Positions 7,760-14,993 of a DNA stretch of 33,435 nucleotides are shown here, piece after piece (position 1 is the stretch's first letter; each line of letters begins with the position of its first letter). The notes beneath the pieces were generated by a model that saw only the letters and a list, made by a program, of their open reading frames with translations, made no database searches and had not been told where the DNA came from. This DNA comes from Oscillospiraceae bacterium (lineage in GTDB: Bacteria > Bacillota > Clostridia > Oscillospirales > Oscillospiraceae), in assembly GCA_009786445.1 (NCBI GenBank), contig WQTE01000018.1, positions 337 through 33,771 on the forward strand. The letters are read 5' to 3'. The position numbers and the translations under genes are program-made.

Positions 7760-8086
7760 ATGAGTGCCGACTCTATAGTGCGACAGAAAATCAGACAGTA
7801 TCGGAAAATCCATAATATAACACAAGAAGAACTTGCAGAGGAAATTGGTATCACGCCCGATTATGTATCCAGTATTGAGTCTGGTCGAAGAGGGGTTAGC
7901 ATAGAAAATCTCAAGCGTATCTGCGAGTATTTCCGTGTTAGCATGGCTGATATACTGCCTATTGAACTAGAAGATGAATCTGAACTTAAGGATCATTGGA
8001 TATCAGAAATAAACGACACACTCAGATTGCTGGACATCGGTCAGCTGGGTTTGGTACGAACTATGTTCTGCTCGTTAAAGGGATAA
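7760..8086 (+). CDS. XRE-family HTH transcriptional regulator
   Basis: This 108-residue protein has a clear helix-turn-helix of the Cro/C1 (XRE) class at about residues 8-62: an IRQYRKIHNITQEELAEEIG core followed by YVSSIESGRRGVS. The tail is about 40 residues. The ORF track begins at 7643, but AAGGAG seven bases before the ATG at 7760 fixes this start. Such small regulators commonly control adjacent island or restriction genes. It reads toward the deacylase gene and is divergent from the methyltransferase operon across the transposase remnant. Its target operators are unknown; direct control of either side is inference. Confidence 0.85.
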   Translation: MSADSIVRQKIRQYRKIHNITQEELAEEIGITPDYVSSIESGRRGVSIENLKRICEYFRVSMADILPIELEDESELKDHWISEINDTLRLLDIGQLGLVRTMFCSLKG

Positions 8087-8142
8087 CTTGACTCTTTTAT
8101 GTTGATGACTGACACGCAGTAGCTAGTCAGGAGGACTCATAC

Positions 8143-8592
8143 TTGAAATATATGGAATTTCGCGGCATATTGTTTCCGGTATATGAATTAGGATACAATG
8201 TATATTCTTGTGCAGATGCGGCGACAGCGAAAGGAATATCTACATCCGAAGAGCTTAAAACATTAGTTCTTAGGGCAAGTAATGGATTGTTTTATGCTCT
8301 GCACATTCCGGGAGACAAGCGTGCTAATTTTAAAGCTATAAAAAGAAAACTAAATGTGCACGATATTTTTTTAGCGGACAAAGTAGAAGATTTAAAAAAA
8401 CTAGGAACAATGCACGGTGCAGTTTGCCCATTTACTGAAAGCATATGGAACTTAGTAAATTTAGTATCGAAAGATGTGCTTGATGCTCCTAAAGTTTCGA
8501 CAAACAGCGGCAAATTAAATTCATATATTATTTTTGACCCGCGAGAACTCTTAAAAAATCCGTTAAGCATTGTAGGGAAGTTTAGCAAATGA
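8143..8592 (+). CDS. YbaK/EbsC-like aminoacyl-tRNA deacylase domain protein
   Basis: This protein of about 149 residues starts at TTG, chosen because a perfect AGGAGG (8129-8134) lies eight bases upstream; the ATG at 8152 is spaced less well. The pattern resembles the YbaK/prolyl-tRNA editing domain: an N-terminal A-x-A-x-G-I segment, a central helix-strand with FKAIKRKLN, a GAVCPF motif near residue 89 and a final strand with FDPRELL. Family members hydrolyse mischarged aminoacyl-tRNA in the cytoplasm. As an island gene between an XRE regulator and a two-TM protein, its role may differ from housekeeping editing. Assignment is by motif pattern only. Confidence 0.6.
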   Translation: MKYMEFRGILFPVYELGYNVYSCADAATAKGISTSEELKTLVLRASNGLFYALHIPGDKRANFKAIKRKLNVHDIFLADKVEDLKKLGTMHGAVCPFTESIWNLVNLVSKDVLDAPKVSTNSGKLNSYIIFDPRELLKNPLSIVGKFSK

Positions 8593-8662
8593 TTTCGAAG
8601 TTCAAAATACAAGATTAGGCAGCGGGTAGTATCTCAAAAAGCAGATGTGTTTGAGGTGAAAA

Positions 8663-9592
8663 ATGCAAAATAGAAAAAAACGTAAAAGAAACCTGCCGCT
8701 AAGTGCCAGAGTTATTAATGGCAGCGCAATTACACTTGGTATAGCTTTTTTCTTGTTTTCTCTGTTTATTTATCGAGAAGTACCGTCACTCCATGGATTG
8801 GTGCAAGTTTTAGTTTCCATAGGTGCAGGTTTGGTTTCCGCCGTCCTCATAAATATTCTATATGAAATTCGTTCAAGAAACATCGTTCTTAAAATGATTG
8901 AAAAAGCATCTGTTGAAGCTTGGAATACTATTAGCAAGATAAGGGATGATCAATCTGTAGATCTTGTTTTCTCTAGAAAGGCAAACAAGGTAATAGTCGA
9001 GATAGAACATGAGTTTCAATATTTGGGATTAAGCCGAATTTCGTATAGGGATGATGTGTCGATTTTTAGTGATTTTAGAGGCAAAGCTCCAAGCAAGGAA
9101 AGTTTTAGTGATAGCGAGTATGTTCCAGATTTTTATTTTAAGAAAATCTCAATAAATAATTTGCCGATAAAGCGGTGGAGTCAAGATTCAGATAGAGTTG
9201 AGCTCTGCAATGTCACAAACGGAAAATTGTTCTATTCTCAAGACATTGATATGCCCTCTATGGGAGGAAAATCACAAAAATTGACATTCAACATACATAA
9301 TACTTACGATGTTGTAGATAAGTTAGTTTGGTCCTTTCAGGAACTTTCCGAAGATGCCGTAATAAACATTGAAATTAAAGATGATTGTGATGATTTAGAG
9401 TTTTTCTTTAGGGTGAATCATCCGCTCGCCAAGGATATAATACAAAAAAACATCAAATCCGTTGGAATCGATCCTAAAACCGGGAAACTATTTGAAAAAA
9501 CTATAAATATAACAATACACGAAAAGATTTTGCCATACCACGGTTTTGAAATAAGCTGGATTCCCCGTGAGTCAAAGTCATCTGTGGAATAG
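8663..9592 (+). CDS. Two-transmembrane-segment protein of unknown function
   Basis: I do not recognise a family for this 309-residue protein. The N-terminus is very basic (RKKRKR). It is followed by two hydrophobic helices at about residues 20-37 and 47-66, then a short helical stretch and about 200 residues that look mostly beta-strand and soluble. The basic start and paired helices suggest an inner-membrane anchor with the large C-terminal domain in the cytoplasm. GAGGTG lies just before the ATG. It is the last of three same-strand genes (XRE, deacylase, this) separated by 56-70 bp. A membrane effector in a defence module is one possibility, without direct evidence. Confidence 0.6.
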   Translation: MQNRKKRKRNLPLSARVINGSAITLGIAFFLFSLFIYREVPSLHGLVQVLVSIGAGLVSAVLINILYEIRSRNIVLKMIEKASVEAWNTISKIRDDQSVDLVFSRKANKVIVEIEHEFQYLGLSRISYRDDVSIFSDFRGKAPSKESFSDSEYVPDFYFKKISINNLPIKRWSQDSDRVELCNVTNGKLFYSQDIDMPSMGGKSQKLTFNIHNTYDVVDKLVWSFQELSEDAVINIEIKDDCDDLEFFFRVNHPLAKDIIQKNIKSVGIDPKTGKLFEKTINITIHEKILPYHGFEISWIPRESKSSVE

Positions 9593-9686
9593 GTTTGAAT
9601 AATTCTTTTCTTCAGATTGTGTCCAAATATAGTGGCAATGAGCGGAAAACATTGTATCACCTTTCTAATGTTAACCCTAAATCAAA

Positions 9687-9727
9687 TTTGCGAAAGACAG
9701 TTTGAATATCAAGCTGTCTTTTGCAAA
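9687..9727. repeat. Long inverted repeat (19-bp stem, 3-nt loop)
   Basis: Arms TTTGCGAAAGACAGTTTGA and TCAAGCTGTCTTTTGCAAA pair over 19 positions with two G-T wobbles around an ATA loop. It lies 95 bp after the two-TM gene. No U-run follows the stem on either strand, so it is not a standard intrinsic terminator. It may be an mRNA-end stabiliser or the remnant of a palindromic element. Confidence 0.75.
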
Positions 9728-9828
9728 AAGCACGTCACACAATCGCCAAAGTCGTTGTGCCACAACACTTTTAGAGAAGGAGATGCTACAAATGCTACAC
9801 CTCAATTTCAATGCAACGAGGATACTAA

Positions 9829-9910
9829 CCATTTCGTGATGAATATAACACTCAGAAACCGCCATTTCGTGAGAAATCGGCTGTTTTATACTTGCCATTT
9901 CGTGATGAAT
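9829..9910 (+). repeat. Three 16-bp dyad repeats at exact 33-bp spacing
   Basis: The core CCATTTCGTGATGAAT occurs at 9829 and 9895, and CCATTTCGTGAGAAAT at 9862. Fourteen of 16 bases are invariant and the period is exactly 33 bp, about three helical turns. The middle copy is a perfect dyad (ATTTC-GTGA-GAAAT). The sequences between cores are unrelated. The array ends 34 bp before the ATPase start, as expected for cooperative operator sites on one DNA face. Confidence 0.85.
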
Positions 9911-9915
9911 GTGCT

Positions 9916-9941
9916 AATATTCTCCCTATAGGAGAAATATT
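9916..9941 (+). promoter_or_regulatory. Hairpin sequestering the ATPase Shine-Dalgarno
   Basis: AATATTCTCC pairs with GGAGAAATATT around a CTATA loop, a 10-bp stem with a single bulged A. The GGAG at 9931-9934, ten bases before the ATG at 9945, is locked in the stem by CTCC at 9922-9925. This would lower translation unless opened. The same dyad could instead be a protein operator at DNA level. Confidence 0.6.
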
Positions 9942-9944
9942 TGT

Positions 9945-11288
9945 ATGGTGTTAAAACGAAAAATATACAATGAATTGCTCGATTGGAAAAACGAAAGCAA
10001 TGGTGCAACAGCCTTGCTTGTTAAGGGTGCGAGGCGAGTTGGAAAGAGTTATATTTGCAGGAAATTTGGCGAAGCCGAATACGGCAGTATGGTCTTTATA
10101 GATTTCAGTAATGCAGACAATACGCTCAAAGACTTCTTCTACAAAGACACCTATAACCTCGACATTTTTTTCGCAAAAATTTCTGCATACCATGATGTCC
10201 CTTTGCGTGAGAGAAATACCTTATTCGTGTTTGATGAGGTGCAATCATTCCCAAGGGCAAGGCAGCTGATTAAGCACCTGGTAGCCGATGGCAGATATGA
10301 TTATATTGAGACAGGTTCGCTTTTATCGATAAAACAGAATGTGAAAGATATACTTATTCCTTCCGAGGAAGACGATATTGAGATGCACCCAATGGACTTT
10401 GAAGAATTTCTGTGGGCTATTGGAGCAGATACAACTCCTCAACTGCTGCAAAGCTGTTTTGAGCAAAAAATGCCTCTGGGGCAAGCTTTGCATCGCAAAG
10501 TTATGAATGATTTTCGCCAATATATTCTTGTCGGTGGTATGCCGCAGTCGCTCTTAGCTTACATAAATGATAAAGATTTTGCAGCTGCGGATAAAGCTAA
10601 ACGGCGTATTTTATCGCTCTACCGCAAAGATATTGCAAGATTTGCCCAAGGTTATGAAAGTAAAGTTTCTGCTATTTTTGATACAATACCCGGGCAATTA
10701 TCGAAAAAGGAAAAAAAGTATAGGATAACTTCCCTTGGAAAGAATGCGAGGTTGCGCGAATACGAAGATGCTTTTATGTGGCTTGCAGATGGAATGATAA
10801 CTAACCCGTGTTTTAATGCCACGGATCCGAATGCCGGATTATCTCTTAGTTTGGACCACCGCACGCATAAACTTTATATGGCAGACACCGGACTGCTTGT
10901 CACCCACGCATTTGCGGATAAGAGTTTTTCTGACAATGATTTGTATAAAGCCATTTTATTGGATAGACTTTCAATCAACGAGGGCATGATAATGGAAAAC
11001 GTAGTAGCACAAATGCTACGAAGCAGTGGTCATCGCCTATTCTTTTACTCACGAAGCGATTCGGATAATCATTCAAGCAGGATGGAAATAGATTTTCTTA
11101 TTAGAGGTGACAAGAAAATATGCCCTATAGAGGTCAAATCATCAAATTACCGAAAACATTCATCTCTTGATAAGTTCAGGCAGAAATTCAAACACGCTCT
11201 TGGCGATGCATACATACTATATGGCAAGGACTTAATGATTAAAGAAGGTATCATTCACCTGCCATTGTACATGGCGATGTTTCTGTAG
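9945..11288 (+). CDS. AAA_14-DUF4143 ATPase with PD-(D/E)XK-like C-terminus
   Basis: This 447-residue protein belongs to a widespread, poorly understood bacterial/archaeal family. The N-terminal P-loop shows Walker A GARRVGKS at 28-35 and Walker B LFVFDEVQ near 92-99. A sensor-like YIETGSLLSI follows near residue 120. The C-terminal DUF4143 region ends with MEIDFLIRG and CPIEVKSS, the D-x(n)-E-x-K arrangement of PD-(D/E)XK nucleases. The ATG has GGAG ten bases upstream, within a predicted hairpin. It is preceded by the three-repeat array and ends 74 bp from the convergent second DUF4143 gene. Proposed roles in the literature range from DNA mobility to defence; none is assigned here. Two paralogous but clearly different copies lie tail to tail in this island. 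Confidence 0.85.
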   Translation: MVLKRKIYNELLDWKNESNGATALLVKGARRVGKSYICRKFGEAEYGSMVFIDFSNADNTLKDFFYKDTYNLDIFFAKISAYHDVPLRERNTLFVFDEVQSFPRARQLIKHLVADGRYDYIETGSLLSIKQNVKDILIPSEEDDIEMHPMDFEEFLWAIGADTTPQLLQSCFEQKMPLGQALHRKVMNDFRQYILVGGMPQSLLAYINDKDFAAADKAKRRILSLYRKDIARFAQGYESKVSAIFDTIPGQLSKKEKKYRITSLGKNARLREYEDAFMWLADGMITNPCFNATDPNAGLSLSLDHRTHKLYMADTGLLVTHAFADKSFSDNDLYKAILLDRLSINEGMIMENVVAQMLRSSGHRLFFYSRSDSDNHSSRMEIDFLIRGDKKICPIEVKSSNYRKHSSLDKFRQKFKHALGDAYILYGKDLMIKEGIIHLPLYMAMFL

Positions 11289-11355
11289 CGGCATAATACT
11301 TTTCGGTTTAAAAGACAATAGCGGCGATATTTTTTGTAAACTGTGTGAGTGCGAG

Positions 11356-11373
11356 GTGAGTGTCACCACTCAC
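11356..11373. repeat. Small palindrome between convergent ATPase genes
   Basis: GTGAGTG-TCAC-CACTCAC forms a perfect 7-bp stem with a 4-nt loop and overlaps the stop codon of the minus-strand ATPase. It lies 67 bp beyond the plus-strand ATPase stop. It could serve as a shared 3' hairpin but lacks a U-run. Its core TGTCACCACTCA is also present at 1025-1036 at the island's left edge. Confidence 0.5.
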
Positions 11374-12535
11374 TCAAAAGAAAGTCTTTGATGTTTGCGT
11401 GCACTATTCCTTTTTGGCTGAAATTTACTTCATCCATCGAAACTACATACTTGGGATAGTTATCTTCAATCCTTAACAGACTTCGGAATTCACGATTTCG
11501 CGTAATTTCGTCTGCCATCAAGTAGGTCACTTGGATGTAAATGGATTCACTGTTTTTAACTCCAACAAAGTCTATTTCTTCATCATATACAGCCCCTACT
11601 GTGACTTTATATCCTCGCCTTAACAGCTCAAGGCAGATTATATTTTCGAGTATCGCACTAATGTCTTGCACTTGTTTTCCATAAACAACTTCGCGCAGAC
11701 CATGATCTGCAACAAAGTACTTTTCTGAAACTTTTAGTATCTTTTTTCCAATAATATCTTGGCGTTTAAGTTTGTAGAAGAGATACGCCTCTTCACAGGC
11801 TTTAATATAGTTAAGCACTGTATCGGTGCTAACTCTTCTGTGTTCATTTTTAAAGTACTTTGAAATAGAAGTTGCTGAAAATGTTTTGCTGATGTTAGCT
11901 AAAACATAAGTAACAATCCTGTCAAGCAAGTCAACGTCTCGGATATTATTTCGCTTTACAACATCCTTTAATACTATCGAATTGTACAAGTCTTCCAAAT
12001 AAATATTTATTGCGCCTTCGTCATTTATGATGTTGTTTATGAAAGGCATGCCGCCCAATCGCAAATAGTCGCTAAAACCTTTGCCTTTGTTGAGCTTCAA
12101 AAATTCATCGTATGAAAGTGGATACACTGTAAATTGCACATATCTGCCCGCAATGAGTGTCGCCAACTCGCCTGATAGTAATTTGGCATTGGAACCGGTA
12201 ATATAGATGTCCGCATCAAAATCGACTCTGAAAGAATTTATAACCGACTCCCAATTTGTCACTTCTTGAATTTCATCAAAGAAGAGGTACCACTTTGCTT
12301 TGCTCTCGCCAACCCTATTAACGACATAGCTGTATAACGCATCTGCATTTGTGTACTCCGCATTTTTTTTGCTTTCAAAGTTGAGATATATGCTTTGGCT
12401 AAACTCGTTAATCTCAGCTCGCAGCAGTTCAAGTAATACGGATTTGCCGCTTCGCCTGATGCCTGTAATAACTTTCACAACATCTTTCCCAATAAATGGG
12501 CGAATTTGCTCCATGTACAGCTCGCGTTTAATCAT
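11363..12535 (-). CDS. AAA_14-DUF4143 ATPase, second copy
   Basis: With the start at 12535 this is a 390-residue protein. The ORF track begins 28 codons upstream, but MIKRELYMEQIRPFI is the usual N-terminus of this family and GGAG stands 11 bases before that ATG. Walker A is GIRRSGKS (25-32) and Walker B is YLFFDEIQ. TGSNAKLL follows as a sensor-like motif, and the DUF4143 part carries EIDFVGVKNS before a degenerate nuclease-like core. It differs strongly from the 447-residue neighbour, so they are not a recent duplication. It is convergent with that gene and is the last island gene before the right-hand repeat. Function is unknown. Confidence 0.85.
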   Translation of the reverse strand: MIKRELYMEQIRPFIGKDVVKVITGIRRSGKSVLLELLRAEINEFSQSIYLNFESKKNAEYTNADALYSYVVNRVGESKAKWYLFFDEIQEVTNWESVINSFRVDFDADIYITGSNAKLLSGELATLIAGRYVQFTVYPLSYDEFLKLNKGKGFSDYLRLGGMPFINNIINDEGAINIYLEDLYNSIVLKDVVKRNNIRDVDLLDRIVTYVLANISKTFSATSISKYFKNEHRRVSTDTVLNYIKACEEAYLFYKLKRQDIIGKKILKVSEKYFVADHGLREVVYGKQVQDISAILENIICLELLRRGYKVTVGAVYDEEIDFVGVKNSESIYIQVTYLMADEITRNREFRSLLRIEDNYPKYVVSMDEVNFSQKGIVHANIKDFLLSEW

Positions 12536-12581
12536 AAAAATTCTTTCTCCGTTTCGCATTACATACAGCACATCATACACC

Positions 12582-12633
12582 ATTATAATCGTTGATGCAA
12601 GCAAAAAAGGCAAAACCATCGACTATGTTCGAT
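12582..12633 (-). promoter_or_regulatory. Promoter element and dyad upstream of the second DUF4143 gene
   Basis: A perfect TATAAT reads on the minus strand at 12587-12582, about 47 bp before the ATG. No good -35 is seen at 17 bp. Further upstream, ATCGA-CTATGT-TCGAT (12618-12633) is a perfect 5-bp dyad that could bind an activator. The assignment is tentative. Confidence 0.4.
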
Positions 12634-12649
12634 AACTTCCGGTAAGGTG

Positions 12650-12767
12650 AAAAAAAGCAGCACTTATTTCACGGAAAAGCAAACTCGCCGAGTATCTTAA
12701 ATCGGCGAGTAATTCTTGCTTATTTCATTTTTGCTGTCGCCTAAGCTCTTAAGCTCTGCCGAGCCAG
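12650..12767 (+). repeat. Right copy of island-flanking direct repeat (decayed)
   Basis: Bases 12650-12733 match 690-772 of the second SMR gene, with several substitutions and one 1-bp indel. They pass directly into a 41-bp exact match to 969-1009 (12727-12767). The join falls in the string ATTTTT, which occurs at both ends of the missing 196 bp, as expected for a short-homology deletion. A further GGTGAAAAAA at 12645 matches 605-614 at the end of the first SMR gene, suggesting a second deletion in an A-tract. The copy overlaps the 3' end of the spoIID-like gene. Confidence 0.85.
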
Positions 12768-14704
12768 CGGCCGTCTGCGGCAAATCTGTGGCGTACACCG
12801 TCTATGGTGTGTGTTCTTCCGCCTACCATTGCTCCATTTGCCCGCATATAGTACCACTGTCCGCCGGTTTCTACCCAACCTGTTGCCATCACTCCGTTTT
12901 CTTCCAGGAAGTACCAGTTGCCACCGCTGCGTACCCAGCCTGTTGCCATCGATCCGTTTGAGTTTAGGAAATACCATACGTTGCCCCAGCGTACCCAGCC
13001 GGTCGCCATTGCTCCGCTCTGATGCAGTAAATACCATGACCCGCCTTCTAAAATCCAGCCGGTTGCCATTACTCCGCTCGGTTGCAGATAGTACCAGTGC
13101 CCATCGGTGTGTACCCAGCCCGTCGCCATCGCTCCGTTCTGATGCATGAAGTACCATTGATTTTCGTGAGAAAGCCAGCCTGTCTGCATAATTCCTGCAC
13201 TGTTGAAGAAATAGCTCTCGCCGCCTATACGTTGCCAGCCTTGTGCAAATCCGCCGGCATTGAACTCATACCGCCAGCCGTTATTAGTTTGCCGCCAGCT
13301 TCCTGCCTGTGCCTGTTCGCCGATAGGCGGCATCTCCATTTCTACAATTTCAACACCTGTGAAGTAGTGGGCTATGATTTGAGCGGCTGTCCTTCCGTGG
13401 ATACTTGCCATTGATTGTGCACCCCATTGACTCAAGCCGACGTTATGACCCCAGCCTGTGCCCCTGATTGTGACGTTTGTACCCACCGGAATAGCCAACC
13501 AGTCGCCCTCCGCAACACCGCTTGTTTCAATATCAAAACGTTGAGAACGCATCCCGTTTACGGTGTTAGCTGTGGTTTGAACCCCGAACAAGGATTGAAG
13601 TGCAGCACGACCTGTAAAAAGCTGTGTGAGTGCCCTTGGGCCAGAGCCACCTCCATCCACATAAACCTGAACACTGCGCACATTACCCGTAGGTGTGCGT
13701 TCAGCTACGCGAATCCACGTTACATTATCAAAGGCTTCATTGGGACGAGCAGTTCTAACACGAGCTGTAAGTGTCGCCTGCGGTACGTTATGAGTCCAGT
13801 TGTAATGAGTGATTTGGTGTGCAACATCAAGCTCAAAGGTGTCATTCACTCCGCGCAGATATGGTCTTGCCACGCCGCCGGGCCATACATTTTCGTTGTT
13901 TTCCGAACCGCCGCCGTGTGATGAAGAATAGAGCGTTTCTGCAAGTCTGCCGCCATGTGTTACAACCATGCCGCGAGTACTTGTGACCGATTGATTGGTT
14001 CTCTCATTTGCTCTGCGCCGACCCCAATACACCTGGCAGCACGCTTCAATGCAGAGGTCGAATCTGTTATCCCTTGACTTTTGAGGGGTATTTGCCATTC
14101 TGAACATCGCAAACGAACGCGCTGCAATCGCTTGCGCCCGTAGAGCTTCAATATGCCAATTAGGACTCATTTCGTAGGGAACAACACCTTTGACATAGTG
14201 CTCAATGTCCACAATATTGACGACTGTGAGCAAATTGCCGCGCCTTTCAAATCTAAAGCTCCCAAAAAAAGTATAGTCGGCACCATTAAATCTTGTGTTG
14301 CTTCTGTATCTCGTGGATGGATTCTCTCCGATGGGTCTCACGCCGAACAGTTCTGCCGTTCCGTTTTGCGCAAATGTGTGTAACACAGCATTATTGTCAA
14401 CACGTCTGATAACTAGCTGATTCGCCTCGCCGCCGACAGCTACAACGACCCTTGAGGCATCTGTAGAGCCCAGCAGAGTGAAGTTGTCATTTATTGTGTT
14501 GAATGTTCCCCATTCAAAGCCATTACCGGGATTGTTTGCTAAATCAGCGGACGGCACTGCTGTGGTGCCCCAATTCAATCCGGCTCTAATCATCCTGCGT
14601 GAAGGCATACCAGCCGAGGCAGATTCGGTTACAGTAAGTGACATAACTACGCACACTGCAAGTAATATCGCTGTGAATCCGGTCAGCTTTTTAATGAAAC
14701 GCAT
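12749..14704 (-). CDS. Secreted SpoIID/LytB-domain protein with choline-binding-type wall repeats
   Basis: This 651-residue protein begins with a signal peptide (basic MRFIKK, hydrophobic core, SASAG cleavage region near residue 32). A SpoIID/LytB domain spans roughly 120-450. It has VVPYEMSPNW with the likely catalytic Glu178, EALRAQAIAARSFA, and a C-terminal GWGHNVGLSQWGAQ motif. SpoIID proteins are lytic transglycosylases acting on denuded glycan strands; LytB relatives act in division or wall turnover. About nine 20-residue aromatic repeats (GW..WYFL...G.MATGW type, CW_binding_1) end the protein and should anchor it to the wall. GGGAGGAAAC precedes the ATG. It is divergent from the polysaccharide ABC exporter. 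It is not necessarily a sporulation gene: the fused binding repeats argue for vegetative wall remodelling. Confidence 0.9.
   Translation of the reverse strand: MRFIKKLTGFTAILLAVCVVMSLTVTESASAGMPSRRMIRAGLNWGTTAVPSADLANNPGNGFEWGTFNTINDNFTLLGSTDASRVVVAVGGEANQLVIRRVDNNAVLHTFAQNGTAELFGVRPIGENPSTRYRSNTRFNGADYTFFGSFRFERRGNLLTVVNIVDIEHYVKGVVPYEMSPNWHIEALRAQAIAARSFAMFRMANTPQKSRDNRFDLCIEACCQVYWGRRRANERTNQSVTSTRGMVVTHGGRLAETLYSSSHGGGSENNENVWPGGVARPYLRGVNDTFELDVAHQITHYNWTHNVPQATLTARVRTARPNEAFDNVTWIRVAERTPTGNVRSVQVYVDGGGSGPRALTQLFTGRAALQSLFGVQTTANTVNGMRSQRFDIETSGVAEGDWLAIPVGTNVTIRGTGWGHNVGLSQWGAQSMASIHGRTAAQIIAHYFTGVEIVEMEMPPIGEQAQAGSWRQTNNGWRYEFNAGGFAQGWQRIGGESYFFNSAGIMQTGWLSHENQWYFMHQNGAMATGWVHTDGHWYYLQPSGVMATGWILEGGSWYLLHQSGAMATGWVRWGNVWYFLNSNGSMATGWVRSGGNWYFLEENGVMATGWVETGGQWYYMRANGAMVGGRTHTIDGVRHRFAADGRWLGRA
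12830..13200 (-). repeat. 60-bp tandem coding repeats (wall-binding modules)
   Basis: A 60-bp period runs through the 3' part of the spoIID-like gene. Strings like CAGCC(T/G)GT(T/C)GCCAT recur in register at about 12868, 12928, 12988, 13048 and 13108. Each unit encodes one 20-residue aromatic wall-binding repeat. Copies have diverged at synonymous sites but are still similar enough to change number by slippage or recombination. Confidence 0.85.
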
Positions 14705-14763
14705 ACTAGGTTTCCTCCCTTTTACGTATGTGTTGCTTCTGTAATTTCAAAGCATGGAGGCTC

Positions 14764-14792
14764 ATTATACCGTAAAATATGGAAACTTGCAA
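14764..14792 (-). promoter_or_regulatory. Promoter of the SpoIID/LytB gene
   Basis: On the minus strand TTGCAA (14792-14787) is separated by 17 bp from a perfect TATAAT (14769-14764). This lies about 60 bp before the ATG at 14704 and its GGGAGG site. Confidence 0.7.
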
Positions 14793-14868
14793 TAGTTTTT
14801 TGTAACTTTCTGTAAATATTTGTTAAAGTTTTGAAAAGTTTTACCATTTTCCGCTTGCAAAAGACTAT

Positions 14869-14897
14869 TTGAAATTTGGATTTATATGTGATACAAT
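14869..14897 (+). promoter_or_regulatory. Promoter of the ABC exporter genes
   Basis: TTGAAA (14869-14874), 17 bp, then TACAAT (14892-14897) lies about 95 bp before the permease start at 14994. It is divergent from the spoIID-like promoter, with about 75 bp between the two -35 boxes. Confidence 0.65.
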
Positions 14898-14993
14898 TCC
14901 TTGTATTGCACCCCCGATAAATTCATTTGAATAGTTTGCTGCACTCACATTATCTGCTTGCCCGTGACTTGCAGCAAGGTTTATGGAGATAAT

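Larger units (their letters stand above)
9593..9944. other. 352-bp intergenic region with hairpin and 33-bp-periodic repeats
   Basis: No credible gene is seen here. The region holds a 19-bp-stem hairpin (9687-9727), three dyad repeats at 33-bp spacing (9829-9910) and an SD-covering hairpin (9916-9941), all upstream of the DUF4143 ATPase. The 104-aa plus-strand ORF at 9617-9931 simply reads through these structures and is rejected as a gene. Confidence 0.7.

Noticed and set aside
8292-8612. 106-aa minus-strand ORF
   Set aside because: Shadow of the deacylase gene, which has a perfect AGGAGG site and a recognisable domain pattern.
9829-9910. CRISPR-like array
   Set aside because: Only three 16-bp cores with 17-bp gaps, no cas genes and internal dyad symmetry; better explained as operator sites.
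9617-9931. 104-aa plus-strand ORF
   Set aside because: It reads straight through the hairpin and the 33-bp repeats; its repeated HFV motifs are just the repeat DNA translated.
12741-13157. 138-aa minus-strand ORF with internal repeats
   Set aside because: Out-of-frame shadow of the 60-bp wall-binding repeats of the spoIID-like gene.
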